DNA of 64,000 nt, taken from NCBI GenBank assembly GCA_025093985.1, contig JACAAK010000024.1, positions 62,001 to 126,000 of the forward strand, read 5' to 3'. This document shows positions 1-11,470 of this stretch, piece after piece. The translations under genes were made by a program, and so were the position numbers. This stretch comes from Calvatia gigantea (Eukaryota; Basidiomycota; Agaricomycetes; Agaricales; Lycoperdaceae). Below the pieces are notes generated by a model. The model had not been told where the DNA came from. It was given only the letters and a program-made list of their open reading frames with translations, and ran no database searches. The first letter of the stretch is position 1. Each line of letters begins with the position of its first letter.

Positions 1-1
1 G

Positions 2-3000
2 GAGGGAGGTGCACAAGGCAATGCCACCACCTCTTCCAGTTATATCCAGGATGTGGACTTCATGTTGCAGGCACAAACAATGCCGCCACCTTCCACTCGA
101 TCCCTTGTAGAGGCAATGTGTCGAGCCAAGACACCTCCCATTGCCTCTAACTCCACCACCACTGGCAGCAATGCCACTCTGCTCACGTCGCGCATCACTG
201 CGCCTGAGCCTGAAGCTTGTCGCAAACCTTCGGTGAAAGCCAAGGTTACCACACTGAAGAAATGGGATGAACGTCTCAAATCGACCTCTTCATCGGGCAA
301 GAGTTTGGAGGAGATGTGGAAACGATTTGATGAGATGGATGTTGAGCATTCTCCATCCACCGTCACAAGGGAGGAAGACGAAATCACGTGGCCGGCTCCA
401 GTGTATAACAAGCTGGCGATTATCAAGAAACCCAAGCTGCTCAAAAAGAAGCAGGCGCCGAAGGAAATCGAGTCTGTCCTTGAGTCGGTCTTAGATGACA
501 ACGACTCAGACACTGACTACGGTTCTGACAGAGGGTGCAGGTCAGTACCTCTTACTGACTACTATACTTGTTCTGATGCAGAGGATGATGTACAGCCCCA
601 TCAATGGATGGGACGGGATGATACAGATGCAGGGTCTGTCCGCCGCAGAGCGGGACACCCTGGAGATTCCGAAGTTGAGTTGGGATGACGAGGTGGCCGC
701 CGAAGAGAGCGGGGCACCTATGCCGATGTAATACGTCGTCCACCTCCTGTAGGGACTCATTGACATCACTGTACGGACTTCATAAACTGCAATGTATGCT
801 GGAAGCGCACTCAAGGCGCTTCCCCTTCTGTCTATTCCGCTAGTGTGACTAAGCTGGAAAGTAAGATGAATGCTACATATACCGTGAACAATCACGAGTA
901 TTCAGACAAGTTAAGGTCAGAACTCCACGAGAAGCATGAGGATCTTAATCAGATCATCACATATCACATTTGTGATTTGTCTCAGTGCCAAAAGTGTAGA
1001 GAAGAAAAGAATAAACATTCTGTGAATAGCGCAGATTGGCTCCTTGATTCTGGAGCATTGTACCATGTCACCGGTTATCTCTCTGATTTCGCAGAGGTTA
1101 AGATGGGCCATTTTGGGCTTATACAGGCTGCTGGCAACTGGATTTATGAAATGACAGGACGAGGATCTGTGATTTTCCAGCATGACGTGGCGGACAAGGG
1201 AAAGACCAAGAGTGCTACTTCATGTATTGCGCCGGTCTTTTACATCAAAGAAATCACAGAACGGTTAATGTCCTTGGGCCAGATTCTTAGGAACAGCTAT
1301 GTTCTAGAGGCAACTGTGAAAGGAACCACCATCTGTGATAAATCAGGATGAGCAGTATTGTCCACCTGGCCTCATTGGTTGTTTAAAAACAACATACATA
1401 CGGTGCACACGTATGTCTTGCAAAACAGCAAGGAGCAACCAGTTGTGTTGACATTACACCAACTTGATTATATCGATTGGCATTGTCGAATGGGACACCC
1501 CTCGGATCGTGCGCTCTCTGAGCTTCCAAAGCATGTAGAGGGCATCGCGTCGATTCCCACACCATCTACTCAGAAAGGCATTTGCGATGGCTGTGCCAAG
1601 GGGAAAATGCATAATAACCCCTTTCCAATTAACCCCAAGCGAGCCACTGCAGTCTTTGAGCTATGTCACTCAGACTTGCTGGAACTGCCCGTCATTAGCT
1701 ACCATAAATATAAATGGGCAATGACATTCCTTGATGACTTTTCTTCTCATGCACACATAGTCCTCCTTCGAAAGAAGTCTGAGGCTTCTGAGAAGCTTAT
1801 TCAGCTGATCAGTGTATTAGAGAACCTCTCCAGAATGCGAGTCAAACGACTTCGCACCAATAATGGAGGAGAATATGTCAATGAGAGATTACTGGCAGGA
1901 CTTGCGGCGTGAGGAATCACCCACGAGACTACTGCCCCCTATGCGCATCAGCAGAACGGGAGAGCAGAGAGACTGAACCGCACCCTACACGAGAAAGCCC
2001 AAGCTATAAGGCTACAGGCATTCTACCTGACTCATGGTGGGAATTTGCGTTGAACACAGCTGTGCATTTATATAATCGCACGCCAGTCCAGCATCTGCAG
2101 TGGAAAACACCTTTTGAGTGTTATTCGAGGGAAAAACCAAATTTGTCCCATATTTGTGTGTTTGGATGCAGCATGTACGTATATTTACCTGATGAGATCC
2201 GCCCAAACAAGTTATCCACAAAATCCAAGATTATAATCTTTCTTGGATATAAAGGTAGCAAAAACTACATCTTTATGTGGCACATGACAGGCAACGTGAT
2301 CTTTATATCACCAAATGCCTTATTCGATGAGGGATATTTCCCCAAATGCCCCAATTCAGTGCCGGATAGCAGTAACCAGCCTAATCATGGAGGAGAGAGA
2401 AATCTGCCTAGACCAGGATTAGAGGATGAACTACCTATTCTGCCATCTTCAGATGACGCTGGAATTGTTCCACCTCCACCTGATCATCCAGTAACATTAC
2501 CTCCTGTTTCTCCGCCATTTAAACCGAAATATTCTCCGCCTACACCTCCTTTACCCCAGTGAGATTCTACTCCGCCAGACAGCATTGATTCACGATGGCC
2601 ATCACCTGGCAATACACCACCTTGGGTTCCCCCACCTGAGTCACCACCTTCGCGTGGAACGACCGTTGAGGAGGAGCCTGATTTACGTGATAATTGGCAT
2701 GTGGACAGGGATGTATGGGATACCGAGAACGAGGAATTCCCAATTCCTGTTCCCAAACATCGCGCTGTTGGTTCTGATCAGGTAGAGCCACATCGTTCTG
2801 AACGACAGGGCAGGCCTCCTGTTAGACCAGGTAATACATATGGAGAAAACAGGCATCCAATTTCGATTGAAAGAGAAATAGATCGGACTCACTGACAAGA
2901 GCAGCAGAGGCAAAGGCAGCGCGTACGCGCTAATGCCCCTCCAGACGAAGTAATTTGTGAGCAAAGAGCAAGGACTAACCATCCTGAATATGTGAGGCAA

Positions 3001-4806
3001 AGAGTTTGTGCTGAGTGGTATCCACCACAACCCTTTGATATGCCTCCATTTCAGCTCCCTCCACGTCCGGAACTGCCGCCCATGCCTGAAATCAATGATC
3101 CAACATCTCATGATATAAATGATATGGACATTGAAAGGCTTGTCGCTGAGGGAGGAGTGAAACTAATCGATTTCTTGATACAAATGGTACATAATACCGC
3201 ACATGGAGAGCCTGAAACTTTCCATGACATGCTTAAGCTTCCTGAGCCTGTCAAGGCAAAATGGATGGCTGCATGTATCGAGGAACTCGAAGCATTAAAG
3301 AAATAAGGAGTATATGAACTGGTAGATCTTCCGAAAGGAAGGAGGACGGTTAAAAACCATTGGGTATTTCTCGAAAAGTCAGATGGCCGCCTGCAAGCTC
3401 ATCTAGTTGCAAAGGGTTTCTCACAGATTGAAGGCATCGATTATAACGAGCTTTTCTCACCAGTTGTCCACTACGAGTCCGCGCGCATAAGCTTCGCACT
3501 CGCTGCAATCCATGATTGGAATATGCATAGCGTTGATGTAAAAACAGCCTATTTATATGGCAAACTGGATGAGGAAATATACATGGAACAGCCCGAAGGG
3601 TTTCGACTTCCCGGGCAGGAAAGAAAAGTATGGAGACTTAGATGAGCGATCTATGGCCTTAAACAAGCCGGTCGCCAGTGGTGGAAAGAATTGCATCAAT
3701 CTATGATTGAGCTGGGATTTACCCGCTGCAAATCTGACTACGCTGTATACTTTCACAGACATCCAAAAACGAAAGAGCTTGTAGTAGCCATTGTTTATGT
3801 TGATGACGTGAATTTCTTGGGAAAGAAAAACTCCCCCCTCCTCAATGAGTTGAAGGGAAAGTTCACCAAAAAGTGGGAATGCAGAGACCACGGTCCCTGT
3901 GAAGAATTCCTTGGAATGAAAATCTCGAGGAATCGCTCCAAGCATCAAATCTTCATCCAACAGGTGAAATACCTGGATAAGATCTTGCAGCACTTCCAGG
4001 TTCCGCAGTCTGCCGTGGCTAAAACACCATTACCCGCCAGCTTCCAGTTCATAACGAACAAGGACACTGCAACTAGCCCCTCCCATCAAAAGTACCAGCA
4101 ATTGGTTGGATCTTTAATGTACTTGATGATCGGTACTAGGCCCGACATAGCCTTTGCTGTAGTTAAGCTGGCACAACATGCCACTAACCCTGCACCCGAG
4201 CACTATCGCACCGGAATTCATGTATTAAAGTACTTGTCTATGACAAGGAACTATGCATTGAAATATGAAGGCAATACTGGGAAACTGATGGTGACATTGG
4301 AATGCCTCAGTGACTCGGATTGGGCTCAAGACACAGAAACCCACCGATCTGTATCGGGAAACGTTTGTATGATTGTGTCCAGTGCTGTCACCTGGACTTC
4401 GCGGTGACAAAAGACGGTTTCATTATCATCTACTGAGGCGGAATATAAAGAACTGTCTGACGCTTCACGACAAGTGAAATGGCTGTCACAGCTTCTGGAG
4501 GAGCTCAAAATTGAGCACCCAACTCCTATTCTCTATGGTGACAATGATGGATCCAAATTTTGGACTGAAAATCCCATTGTTGAAAAACGATTGAAGCATG
4601 TGGATATTCATTACCACTATGTGTGAAAATTAGTCGAGGAGGGTATTATTGTTATTGGTGATATGTCTTCACAAGACAATCCCGCCGATATCTTTACAAA
4701 GAATCTTGGCGTAACCAAAATCAATTCCTTCTGCCCTGAATTAGGACTGATTTTCGGTTCCGACATTGAAGCATGGGATAAAACTGCTCGATCGTTGAAA
4801 TGTTAA
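2..4806 (+). pseudogene. copia gag-pol polyprotein, decayed (C1)
   Basis: One long gag-pol frame encodes the capsid remnant, then the aspartic protease (DSGA at 1046-1057), the integrase zinc finger (H-H-C-C, about 1480-1610), the integrase catalytic core (SDLL and TNNGGEY, about 1670-1890), reverse transcriptase (YVDD at 3796-3807) and RNase H up to the TAA at 4804-4806. The reading frame changes once at about 2020, where one base is missing relative to the 52.7-59.4 kb copy. In-frame TGA codons lie near 686, 1349, 2560, 2893, 3304, 3643, 4405 and 4624. Most stand where another copy has arginine or tryptophan. No intact polyprotein can be made. Family assignment is certain; exact ancestral residues at the stops are inferred. 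Confidence 0.93.
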
Positions 4807-4831
4807 TCTCCCTCCTTCAAGTGAGGAGGAG

Positions 4832-5238
4832 TGTTGAATCTTGATCCGTACCACTACATTGGTTCAGTCTATTTATAGCTGAAATGGATTCTTGAGTACT
4901 TCACTCTTGAAGAGAGATAACGAATAATGTACTAGACTGCACTCTAGGTTGCTGGTCATGGTCTATTAAATAGAACAATGTACGCAGTATGCTCTGTATA
5001 TGCTACTGGCAGATAAGACCTCACCTGTATTAGGTAGAACGGCGCACAGACCAGAACTATTAGATATATAAGACCTATGTAGTATGCATATAATCTTTAG
5101 ACAATCTAGTCTTTCTTCTGCCCACCATTCCTCTACGATATCCACTAGCTATGGTCTATAACGCACATCTAAACAAACCCAGTGAGTACGACTCCCCTCC
5201 ACCACTAGTGTAGCTATTGTGGTGTACTCATCTTAACA
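4832..5238 (+). repeat. 3' LTR of copia C1
   Basis: A 407-bp LTR starts TGTTGAATC and ends TTAACA. It follows a purine tract (GTGAGGAGGAG) that would prime plus-strand synthesis. It aligns with the LTRs at 33397, 52668 and 59033. A TATA-like TATTTATAGC lies about 37 bp from its start. Confidence 0.93.
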
Positions 5239-5455
5239 CCAACATTACTGGAAATCAATAGTCAAGAACTACTGGGAGAGCTCCACCACCACTGAGTTCC
5301 CCTTCAATGGCGTCCCAGTCCCTATCCGTCAAGACAGTCACAGCCATTTGCCAGTCTTCTTTGCAAAATCAAACAGTGGAGAATTCCTCATCACATCCAC
5401 CAAGAAAGCACTCGCCGCTGCCATGGTAAATGGAGATTTTGACGATGCTTCCTAA
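5239..5455 (+). pseudogene. C-terminal fragment of gypsy ORF3 (G-a)
   Basis: About 70 codons match the C-terminus of the ORF3 proteins at 21873-22862 and 44184-45167, including the conserved motifs VKNYW, NGVPVP and NGDFD, and end at TAA 5453-5455. The 5' part was displaced by copia C1. An in-frame TAG lies near the left edge. The function of ORF3 is unknown. Confidence 0.85.
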
Positions 5456-5480
5456 GGCATGAAGCCTAACCGGGGGGTAT

Positions 5481-5788
5481 TGTTGTGAACTCTAGTCTAT
5501 TCTTGTATCAGCTCCATACTTGTCTGCATTCCCTCCTAGCCATGTACCTGTTTCAGTTATTCCTGCCTGCATGATCCCCGAGCTCTGACTCATAACTACT
5601 ATGCCATAGTCATCAGACGTTTCATGTAGTTATCTCCATCCATTCAACTGGATGTTCCTTCTGTATTTAAGCATACATACATACTCCTGTATTCGGTACG
5701 CTTAACCATCTGGTTCTTCTCCCCTTACTCGCCCTCAAGACTTAGCCTAAGCTGCAACCTGAGGTCTTATCAGACTAAGGTCATAACA
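5481..5788 (+). repeat. 3' LTR of gypsy G-a
   Basis: A 308-bp LTR starts TGTTGTGAAC and ends CATAACA. It contains TATTTAAG and, downstream of it, ACGCTTAACCA (about 5696-5706), the sequence complementary to this family's primer-binding site. Confidence 0.92.
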
Positions 5789-8130
5789 TTCTGTATTGTC
5801 AGCCACCAATAATCATGGATAATTAGTTCTATCATCCTATGTTGCCCTGGGTGTCCCACATCAGGGGCATTGTGGTATTGCTGGAGGATTTCTTCTCATA
5901 GTTTTGGGTCTGGAGGTATGTATGTGTTATTTTCTTTGTACACCACTCCATTGTCTTCAGTGAAGTTTGACTCATCCTTTCGTAGTTCAGCAATGACTGG
6001 TGTTTTTCTTTGGGGTTTCCTTCATATCTTTTTTAGGAATGTTGGTTCCAGGAACAGTTTAGCCCACAGTAGTACTGTGTTGTCAGTGCCTCCTGATTAT
6101 AGCCAGCTTTCTTTGATCATAGTAACTAGCTTGTCTTCTGTTGCTTCTGGTACTTGGTATATGCGGGATAATAGGTTGGCCTTCATATTGGTTTTTCCAG
6201 GCACATGTTGTAGGATGAAGTTGTAGTCCTGTAATTATAGATACCACTGAGCCTGTTGTCCATTCAGTTTCTGTGGCTCCCTATAGTACTTTAAGTTTTT
6301 GTGGTCTGTCCAGATCTCAAACTTTTCCTCAGCATCTAACAGGTAGTGTCTCCATTCTTTCAGGGCATATACAATAGCCAATAGCTCCTTATCATAGATC
6401 TTGTAATTGTGTTTGGCTGGTGAGAGCATTTGTGATGTAAATACAATCAGGTGCCATTTGTTTTCCTGTAGCTATGATAGCACTCCTCCTAATATATAGT
6501 CTGATGCATCTACCTCCACCCAGAATTGACCTTGTCTTTGTAGTAGTAGTGTCAAGGTGGGTTCTTTGGTGATGCATCTTTTTAGTTTCTTGAATGCTGC
6601 TTGGTATTCTGTATTCCATTCCCATGTAGTTGCCCCTTTGAGTTTGTTCAGTGGTCCTGCAATCTTGCTGAAGTTCTTGATGAAGTGTCAGTAGTAGTTG
6701 GCAAAGCCTAGGAATCATTCTACTCCCTTTGTGTTTTTGGGCTTGGGCCAGTCTTGCACTGATTTGACTTTTCCTTCCTTCATTTCAATTTTTCCATGTC
6801 CTACTTTGACCTCTAGCATTGGAATCTCTTCTACATCGAATATGCATTTAGATTGTTTGAAGCATAGGTTATACTGGTTTGTTCATTCTAGAAATCATAT
6901 GGTTCATTCTTGTAGTTGCTCCTTTGTGTTGCCAGGAATTGTGAAGTCATCTATATAGTTTATGATATCTCCATTTTGTAGTAGGTCACAGAAGATGCTT
7001 GTCATCATGTGAGAGAAGGTTCCAGGCAAGTTGCTTAGTCCAAAATACATGACCATTGGTTCAAAGAGCCCTTCATTTGTGAGAAATGCTGCTTTCCATT
7101 CATCTCCTTCCTTGATTCCAACATTGTTGTAGCCCCAAATAATGTCTAGTTTGTTGAAATATTTTGCTTTCCCCAGTTTGTCAATGACTTCTCCAATCCT
7201 CAGTAGTGGGGTTTTGTCTTTAACCACCACACTGTTCAACCATTGATAGTCCTGTATTAATCATTTAGATCCATCCTTCTTTGGGATGAAGAAGGTGGGT
7301 GCCATATATGGGGATTTTGATGGCCTTATTCATCTGGATTCTAGGTTTTCCTTAATGAAAGTTCAGAGTTCATCTTGTTCCTTGATCATCATGTTGTATG
7401 TTCCTGCATTTATTCTTTGGGGGTATCCTCAGTTAGGATTATTTTGTGGTCCCATTCTGTCCACTCTGGAAGTTTGTCGATGGTTGTCTTGTTGAATAGA
7501 TGGGTGAATGGCCATACATAATCTGGTAGGTCTTCTGGTTTGGTTGGGTCTGGTTCTTCCTCCTCTTCTCATAGGTCTTCTATAGTGGTCATACTCCACA
7601 TTTGGTCTATGATATGAATGTTCTGATGGGAAAATTGGCAGTCTGGCAGGCATCAGGTAAACTTGATTTCTCCAGTGTTCCAATCTACCTCTGGGTTATG
7701 TTTGACTAGCCAATCATGGCCCAGAGATATTTCTGCCCTGTCTTGTAGCTGTACAACTGATGCCTTGATTTTCTCCCAGTGTCCTTGGATATCCATTTTG
7801 ATAGTTGCTGTTTCCATTACTTTTTCTCCTTGATTTGGGGTTTTATCTACATTTAGTACCAGGATTTTTTGCTCTAGTTTTCATATTGGGATATTTTCTT
7901 CATTAACTAGTTTCTTGCTGATGCTGCTGGTAGTGCACCCTGAGTCCACAATTGTGTTTACTGTGACTCTTTTTCCTTTTGTGTAGATATTGCTTTTTAG
8001 GTTTAATTTGTGCTTTCGTCTCTGAGGAATTATGTAAAATTTGTCTAATATTCTAGATACAAGTTTCTTGACTCTCAAGGCAGTGCCTACTTGGAGTCCT
8101 TGGAAAAATCCTTCTTCTCTTCTGCCTTGG
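5789..8130 (-). pseudogene. gypsy pol, truncated and decayed (G-b)
   Basis: Read on the minus strand, it holds the protease motif VDSGCTTSS (about 7920-7960), reverse transcriptase with an active-site YxDD written YIDD (about 6945-6965), RNase H (motif YDKELLAI, about 6380-6410) and the start of the integrase HHCC finger (about 5810-5880). Many stops and some frame changes break the frame. Pol is in the -1 frame relative to gag, as in the other copies. It is non-functional. Confidence 0.9.
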
Positions 8131-9244
8131 CTTCTTCTATTCCATGGATTTGCACTTTTTTGGGTATAGTACATGTCTTTGCTATATAGCCAGTCTTTCT
8201 GCAATTGTAGCAAGTTAACCCCTTGGGTTTCTTGCAATCCTTGGCCATGTGTCCAAAGATGCCACAATTGTAGCATTTGGGTTCTCCTTTGGCATTGAAG
8301 ATATAGTGTCTGCTTTCTATCTCCATAGGTTCACCCATTCCTCTGTATGTCATCCCAGTACTGGTTTTTCTGTCTCTTCAATATTCAGATGCTTCATATC
8401 CTTGTCCAATGGTGAGAATGGCTTCTGTCCATTCTGTATAGGTATCTGGCCTGGCACTGGGTGGGTAGCCTATGATGGTGTGGGTAATGTCTTGCCTGGC
8501 ATTCTTCTTGAGCAGGAACATTACATGTTTGCTGTCTGTCTTTGCCTTACTCTTTAGAACTTCAAACTTGATTAGGTAGTCGGCTGTGTTCTTGTTCCCC
8601 TGTTTGAACTTTTCAATCTGCCATTCTGCCTTGCTATTGGAGGCATCATCAGAGAAGGTTTTCCTAAAATCTTCAGAGAACACTTTCTAGTCTATGAAGT
8701 CTTTCCTATCTAAGATCTGTAGCACCTTCATGGCTGCATAAGCTCCTGCTGTTCCTTCTTGCAGCCTGGCTAGGACTACTATGGCCTTGTCATCTGCTAT
8801 GCTGATTTTGTTGAATTTCATAAAGAGTGTCATGGCCCTCCACTAATCATCAAACTTGGTGCAAGTTCCATTGAAATATCCTAGGTCTGGTACTAAACCT
8901 TTCCCACTTGGCATAGTGGCAGGTACCACAGCATTGTTGGTCATGTCTAAGTTGGTGCTTGAGTTCATTTCTGTTTTTCCTGAGCTTGATTCATCTGAGT
9001 CTGATCCCTCCTGTTCTTGTGCTGGGTTCTCCAGGTATGTTAATTCTTCTTCTGCTAAGTTGAGTTTGTTTAGAAGTTCTGATAGTACTTCTTCTTCTCC
9101 TGTTGGGTTTACTCCAGGTTCATTGTGTTCTACTGGTTCTGTAGGTACTTCAGGATTCCCTGTTTCTTCTTTGTCTGATGTTTCTGATTTGTTATCTGTG
9201 ACTTTGAGGTTTGGTTCTCTGTATTCATCTGGATTTGAGCTCAT
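8087..9244 (-). pseudogene. gypsy gag, decayed (G-b)
   Basis: The start MSSNPDEYREP is the same as in the intact gag at 60769. It has an acidic N-terminal third, a capsid-like middle with the WQIEKFKQGN motif, and zinc knuckles at the C-terminus: [14 protein letters not shown] (about 8230-8285), followed by a damaged second one. Stops interrupt it near 8684 and 8843. It would form the nucleocapsid core that packages the element RNA. Confidence 0.9.
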
Positions 9245-9324
9245 ATACTAGCTTCTAGGTTTGTTCTTGTTGAGGCCTGTTTCAGCCTACTCCTTACAAG
9301 GTGAGGTAGGGATGCTTAACCAAA

Positions 9325-9643
9325 TGTTATGACCTTAGTCTAACTGAACCTCAGGTTGCAACTTGGGCTAAGACTTGAGGGCAAGTAAGGGAAGAGAAAC
9401 TGTAGATGGTTAAGCATACTGAATACAGGAAGTGTATGTACACTTAAATACAAGGAGGATCATCCAGTTGAATAGATGGAGATACTACATGAAATGTTTG
9501 ATTACTATGGTGCAGTAGTATATGAGTCAGTATAAGTCAGTACTTGGAGATCACTGATACTAGAATAGCCAAAACAGGTACATGGTATAGACAGAGATGG
9601 GAAGCAGTACAATGATGTGATGGGAATGATAGAATCCACAACA
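9325..9643 (-). repeat. 5' LTR of gypsy G-b
   Basis: A 319-bp LTR runs from CCACAACA (9643 side) to TGTTATGACC (9325 side). The primer site TGGTTAAGCAT (minus strand) lies two bases away at 9312-9322. The LTR carries the complementary ATGCTTAACCA at about 9404-9414. Its divergence from the other LTRs suggests an older insertion. Confidence 0.9.
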
Positions 9644-10187
9644 CTTTGGTAGACTCTTGTTGTTGCTGTCACCCCTATACCCTGATCAACACCAGATGAG
9701 GACTACACATTCATACAGATGCACAATCTCCAATCACTGTGTCTATTAAAACTACCACAGAGCTTGGGGTCTCTAGTAGGGAAAATTTTGCTCTGGTATT
9801 AGTAGACATCAACTCCACTATTCAACACAATGTCCACTCAGTGTGAACACATGCTACCATCAATAACCACTAATCCAGCAGGTTTTGAGATGGACATTGG
9901 ATATAGTCAAGGTGGAAGTTTGAGTGTATCTACATATAGTGACAAACTTGTTCCCTGTTATCAGTGGTGGGGGAAAGGTAGGTGCCAGCACAGGTATAGA
10001 TAGGAAGAGTTTGGAATGTGCATAATTGCAAGGCTAGGAATGAGTGGTGGAAAGTGAAACCAGAAAATACAGAATTGAGTAGTTTGGTATTAGGAGCATA
10101 ACAAATTTATTATTTATTAATGGTAAAATATTGATACTACTGCATTGACAGTAGGTATCTGTTCTTGCATGTTTTGCTGTGTTTGCT
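9644..10187. other. no gene seen
   Basis: AT-rich sequence between gypsy G-b and the NACHT pseudogene. I found no coherent coding stretch, LTR or repeat in it. Confidence 0.5.
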
Positions 10188-10612
10188 CTACATCAAACTG
10201 AAAATATCAATATATGTAAAGTAATTAGTATGGGTATAGGATACAGTAATACTCTTCTGTAGATGAATCTCTGGGATTGTGCTGTGATGAATGAATGCAT
10301 TTCTCTTGTCAGATATATTTCCACTGATTACAATGGCTTTCTTGGGATTTTGTTGTTGAAGTAACTGAATTTCAGCCTCAAATTCTTTCAAGCTACAGGG
10401 CAAAGGCTGAAAAGGTTACAACTGTTTAGTGACAGCATTCCACTTTACATTGAGGAAGTTGTCTCCTTACCCATTTTTCTTTATGAAGCATTGATTTACC
10501 AATGGGAAAGATATAAATGTCCTCTTCAGAGTCTAGGTGGCCCACCCTAAGTTCCAGCATTGAGACTATTTTGAACAGTTTTCTGCTTTCTAGCTCACCT
10601 GGAAAGACCTAT

Positions 10613-11047
10613 TGTTGAATCTCAATCTGTACCACTATGTTGGTTCATTCTATTTATAGATGAAACAGATCTAGAGAACTTCACTCTCAGAGTGAGTAAT
10701 TAAAGCTATGAACAATTGCTACATTCTTATAGGAAACAGTATCATACCACACTACTTGTTGCTGGTTAGAACTATTAATCAGATACACACTGTTAACACA
10801 TTATGCTCTACATATGCTATTGGTAGTAAACAGCTCACTCTGTACCCAAGTCAAAGGGCATTTTACCAAGGACTATTGTATATAAACCCCTATGTATATG
10901 CATTTATTCTTTAGACAATTCTACTCTTACTTTGAACCCATTTATACAACTCTTAGCAATATCTTTCTATACCTCAAGCCACTATCTTAGTAAGTGTGAC
11001 TACTCTCCACCACTAGCATTAGCTACTTCAGTATACTTGTCTCAACA
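10613..11047 (+). repeat. solo copia LTR with target duplication
   Basis: A 435-bp sequence starts TGTTGAATC and ends CTCAACA, clearly related to the copia LTRs here but diverged. It is flanked by a perfect 5-bp duplication, CCTAT at 10608-10612 and 11048-11052. No internal element sequence is present, so this is a solo LTR left by LTR-LTR recombination inside the NACHT pseudogene. Confidence 0.92.
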
Positions 11048-11052
11048 CCTAT

Positions 11053-11470
11053 GAAACAGCAGTCAGTAATGACCACTTTGATGGAGTGAAAAAAAGATAT
11101 ATACTTAGAGTCTTAGTATAAGGGCAACCCACAGTCCAAGTAGCTTGGGGATGTGAGGCTCTCACAAGGTGGGTAAAGCAGGTAACTGTGGGGGAATTCT
11201 GTAAGGGAATCCTTAGTTATATTACAAGTGACTGTGTAAACTACATACCTGCAGGGGAATCCTTAAAGAATTGGATAAAGGTCCCCTGCAGGTGTACAGG
11301 ATAATATATACTACTTTACTGTCCATTGTCCTATTATTTCATTATATATGTAAGTCCATCATTGTCCTTCAGGATCTCTAGTTGTTGTTTATATCTGTAT
11401 GGCTGAGTACAGGTGAGAGCATGGGATTGTGGGATGGTCTGGGGGGACCATTGGGGATTGTCCTGATACT
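11053..11470. other. insert absent from NACHT copy 2, with hairpin
   Basis: Copy 2 runs straight from the site matching 11052 to the sequence matching about 11470, so these roughly 415 bp are extra in copy 1. They contain a perfect 12-bp inverted repeat (ACCTGCAGGGGA at 11247-11258, complement at 11282-11293, 23-nt loop) and a repeated GGGAATCCTTA. I do not recognise the element. Confidence 0.5.

Larger units (their letters stand above)
1..5238 (+). mobile_element. Ty1/copia retrotransposon C1, 5' end outside window
   Basis: This is the 3' three quarters of a Ty1/copia element: the end of gag, all of pol, a purine-rich tract next to the LTR at about 4820-4831, and the 3' LTR. The order protease, integrase, RT, RNase H is diagnostic of copia rather than gypsy. 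It is closely related to the complete element at 52668-59440. The sequence right after its LTR is ORF3 of a gypsy element, so C1 jumped into that gypsy copy. The 5' LTR and the matching target duplication lie outside the window. Confidence 0.95.
5239..5788 (+). mobile_element. Ty3/gypsy chromovirus G-a, 3' end only
   Basis: This is the last part of ORF3, the polypurine tract (CCGGGGGGTAT) and the 3' LTR of a plus-strand gypsy element. It is the same family as the full copies at 21547 and 43851. Copia C1 interrupts it on the left. On the right its LTR joins directly to the integrase region of the older minus-strand copy G-b, so G-a most likely inserted into G-b. Confidence 0.88.
5789..9643 (-). 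mobile_element. Ty3/gypsy chromovirus G-b, 3' half missing
   Basis: This older gypsy copy has a 5' LTR, primer site, gag and pol as far as the integrase zinc-finger region. The rest of the integrase, the chromodomain, ORF3 and the 3' LTR are absent. Its left edge is the LTR of G-a. It is more AT-rich and more diverged than the copies at 21.5 kb and 43.9 kb. Confidence 0.9.
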
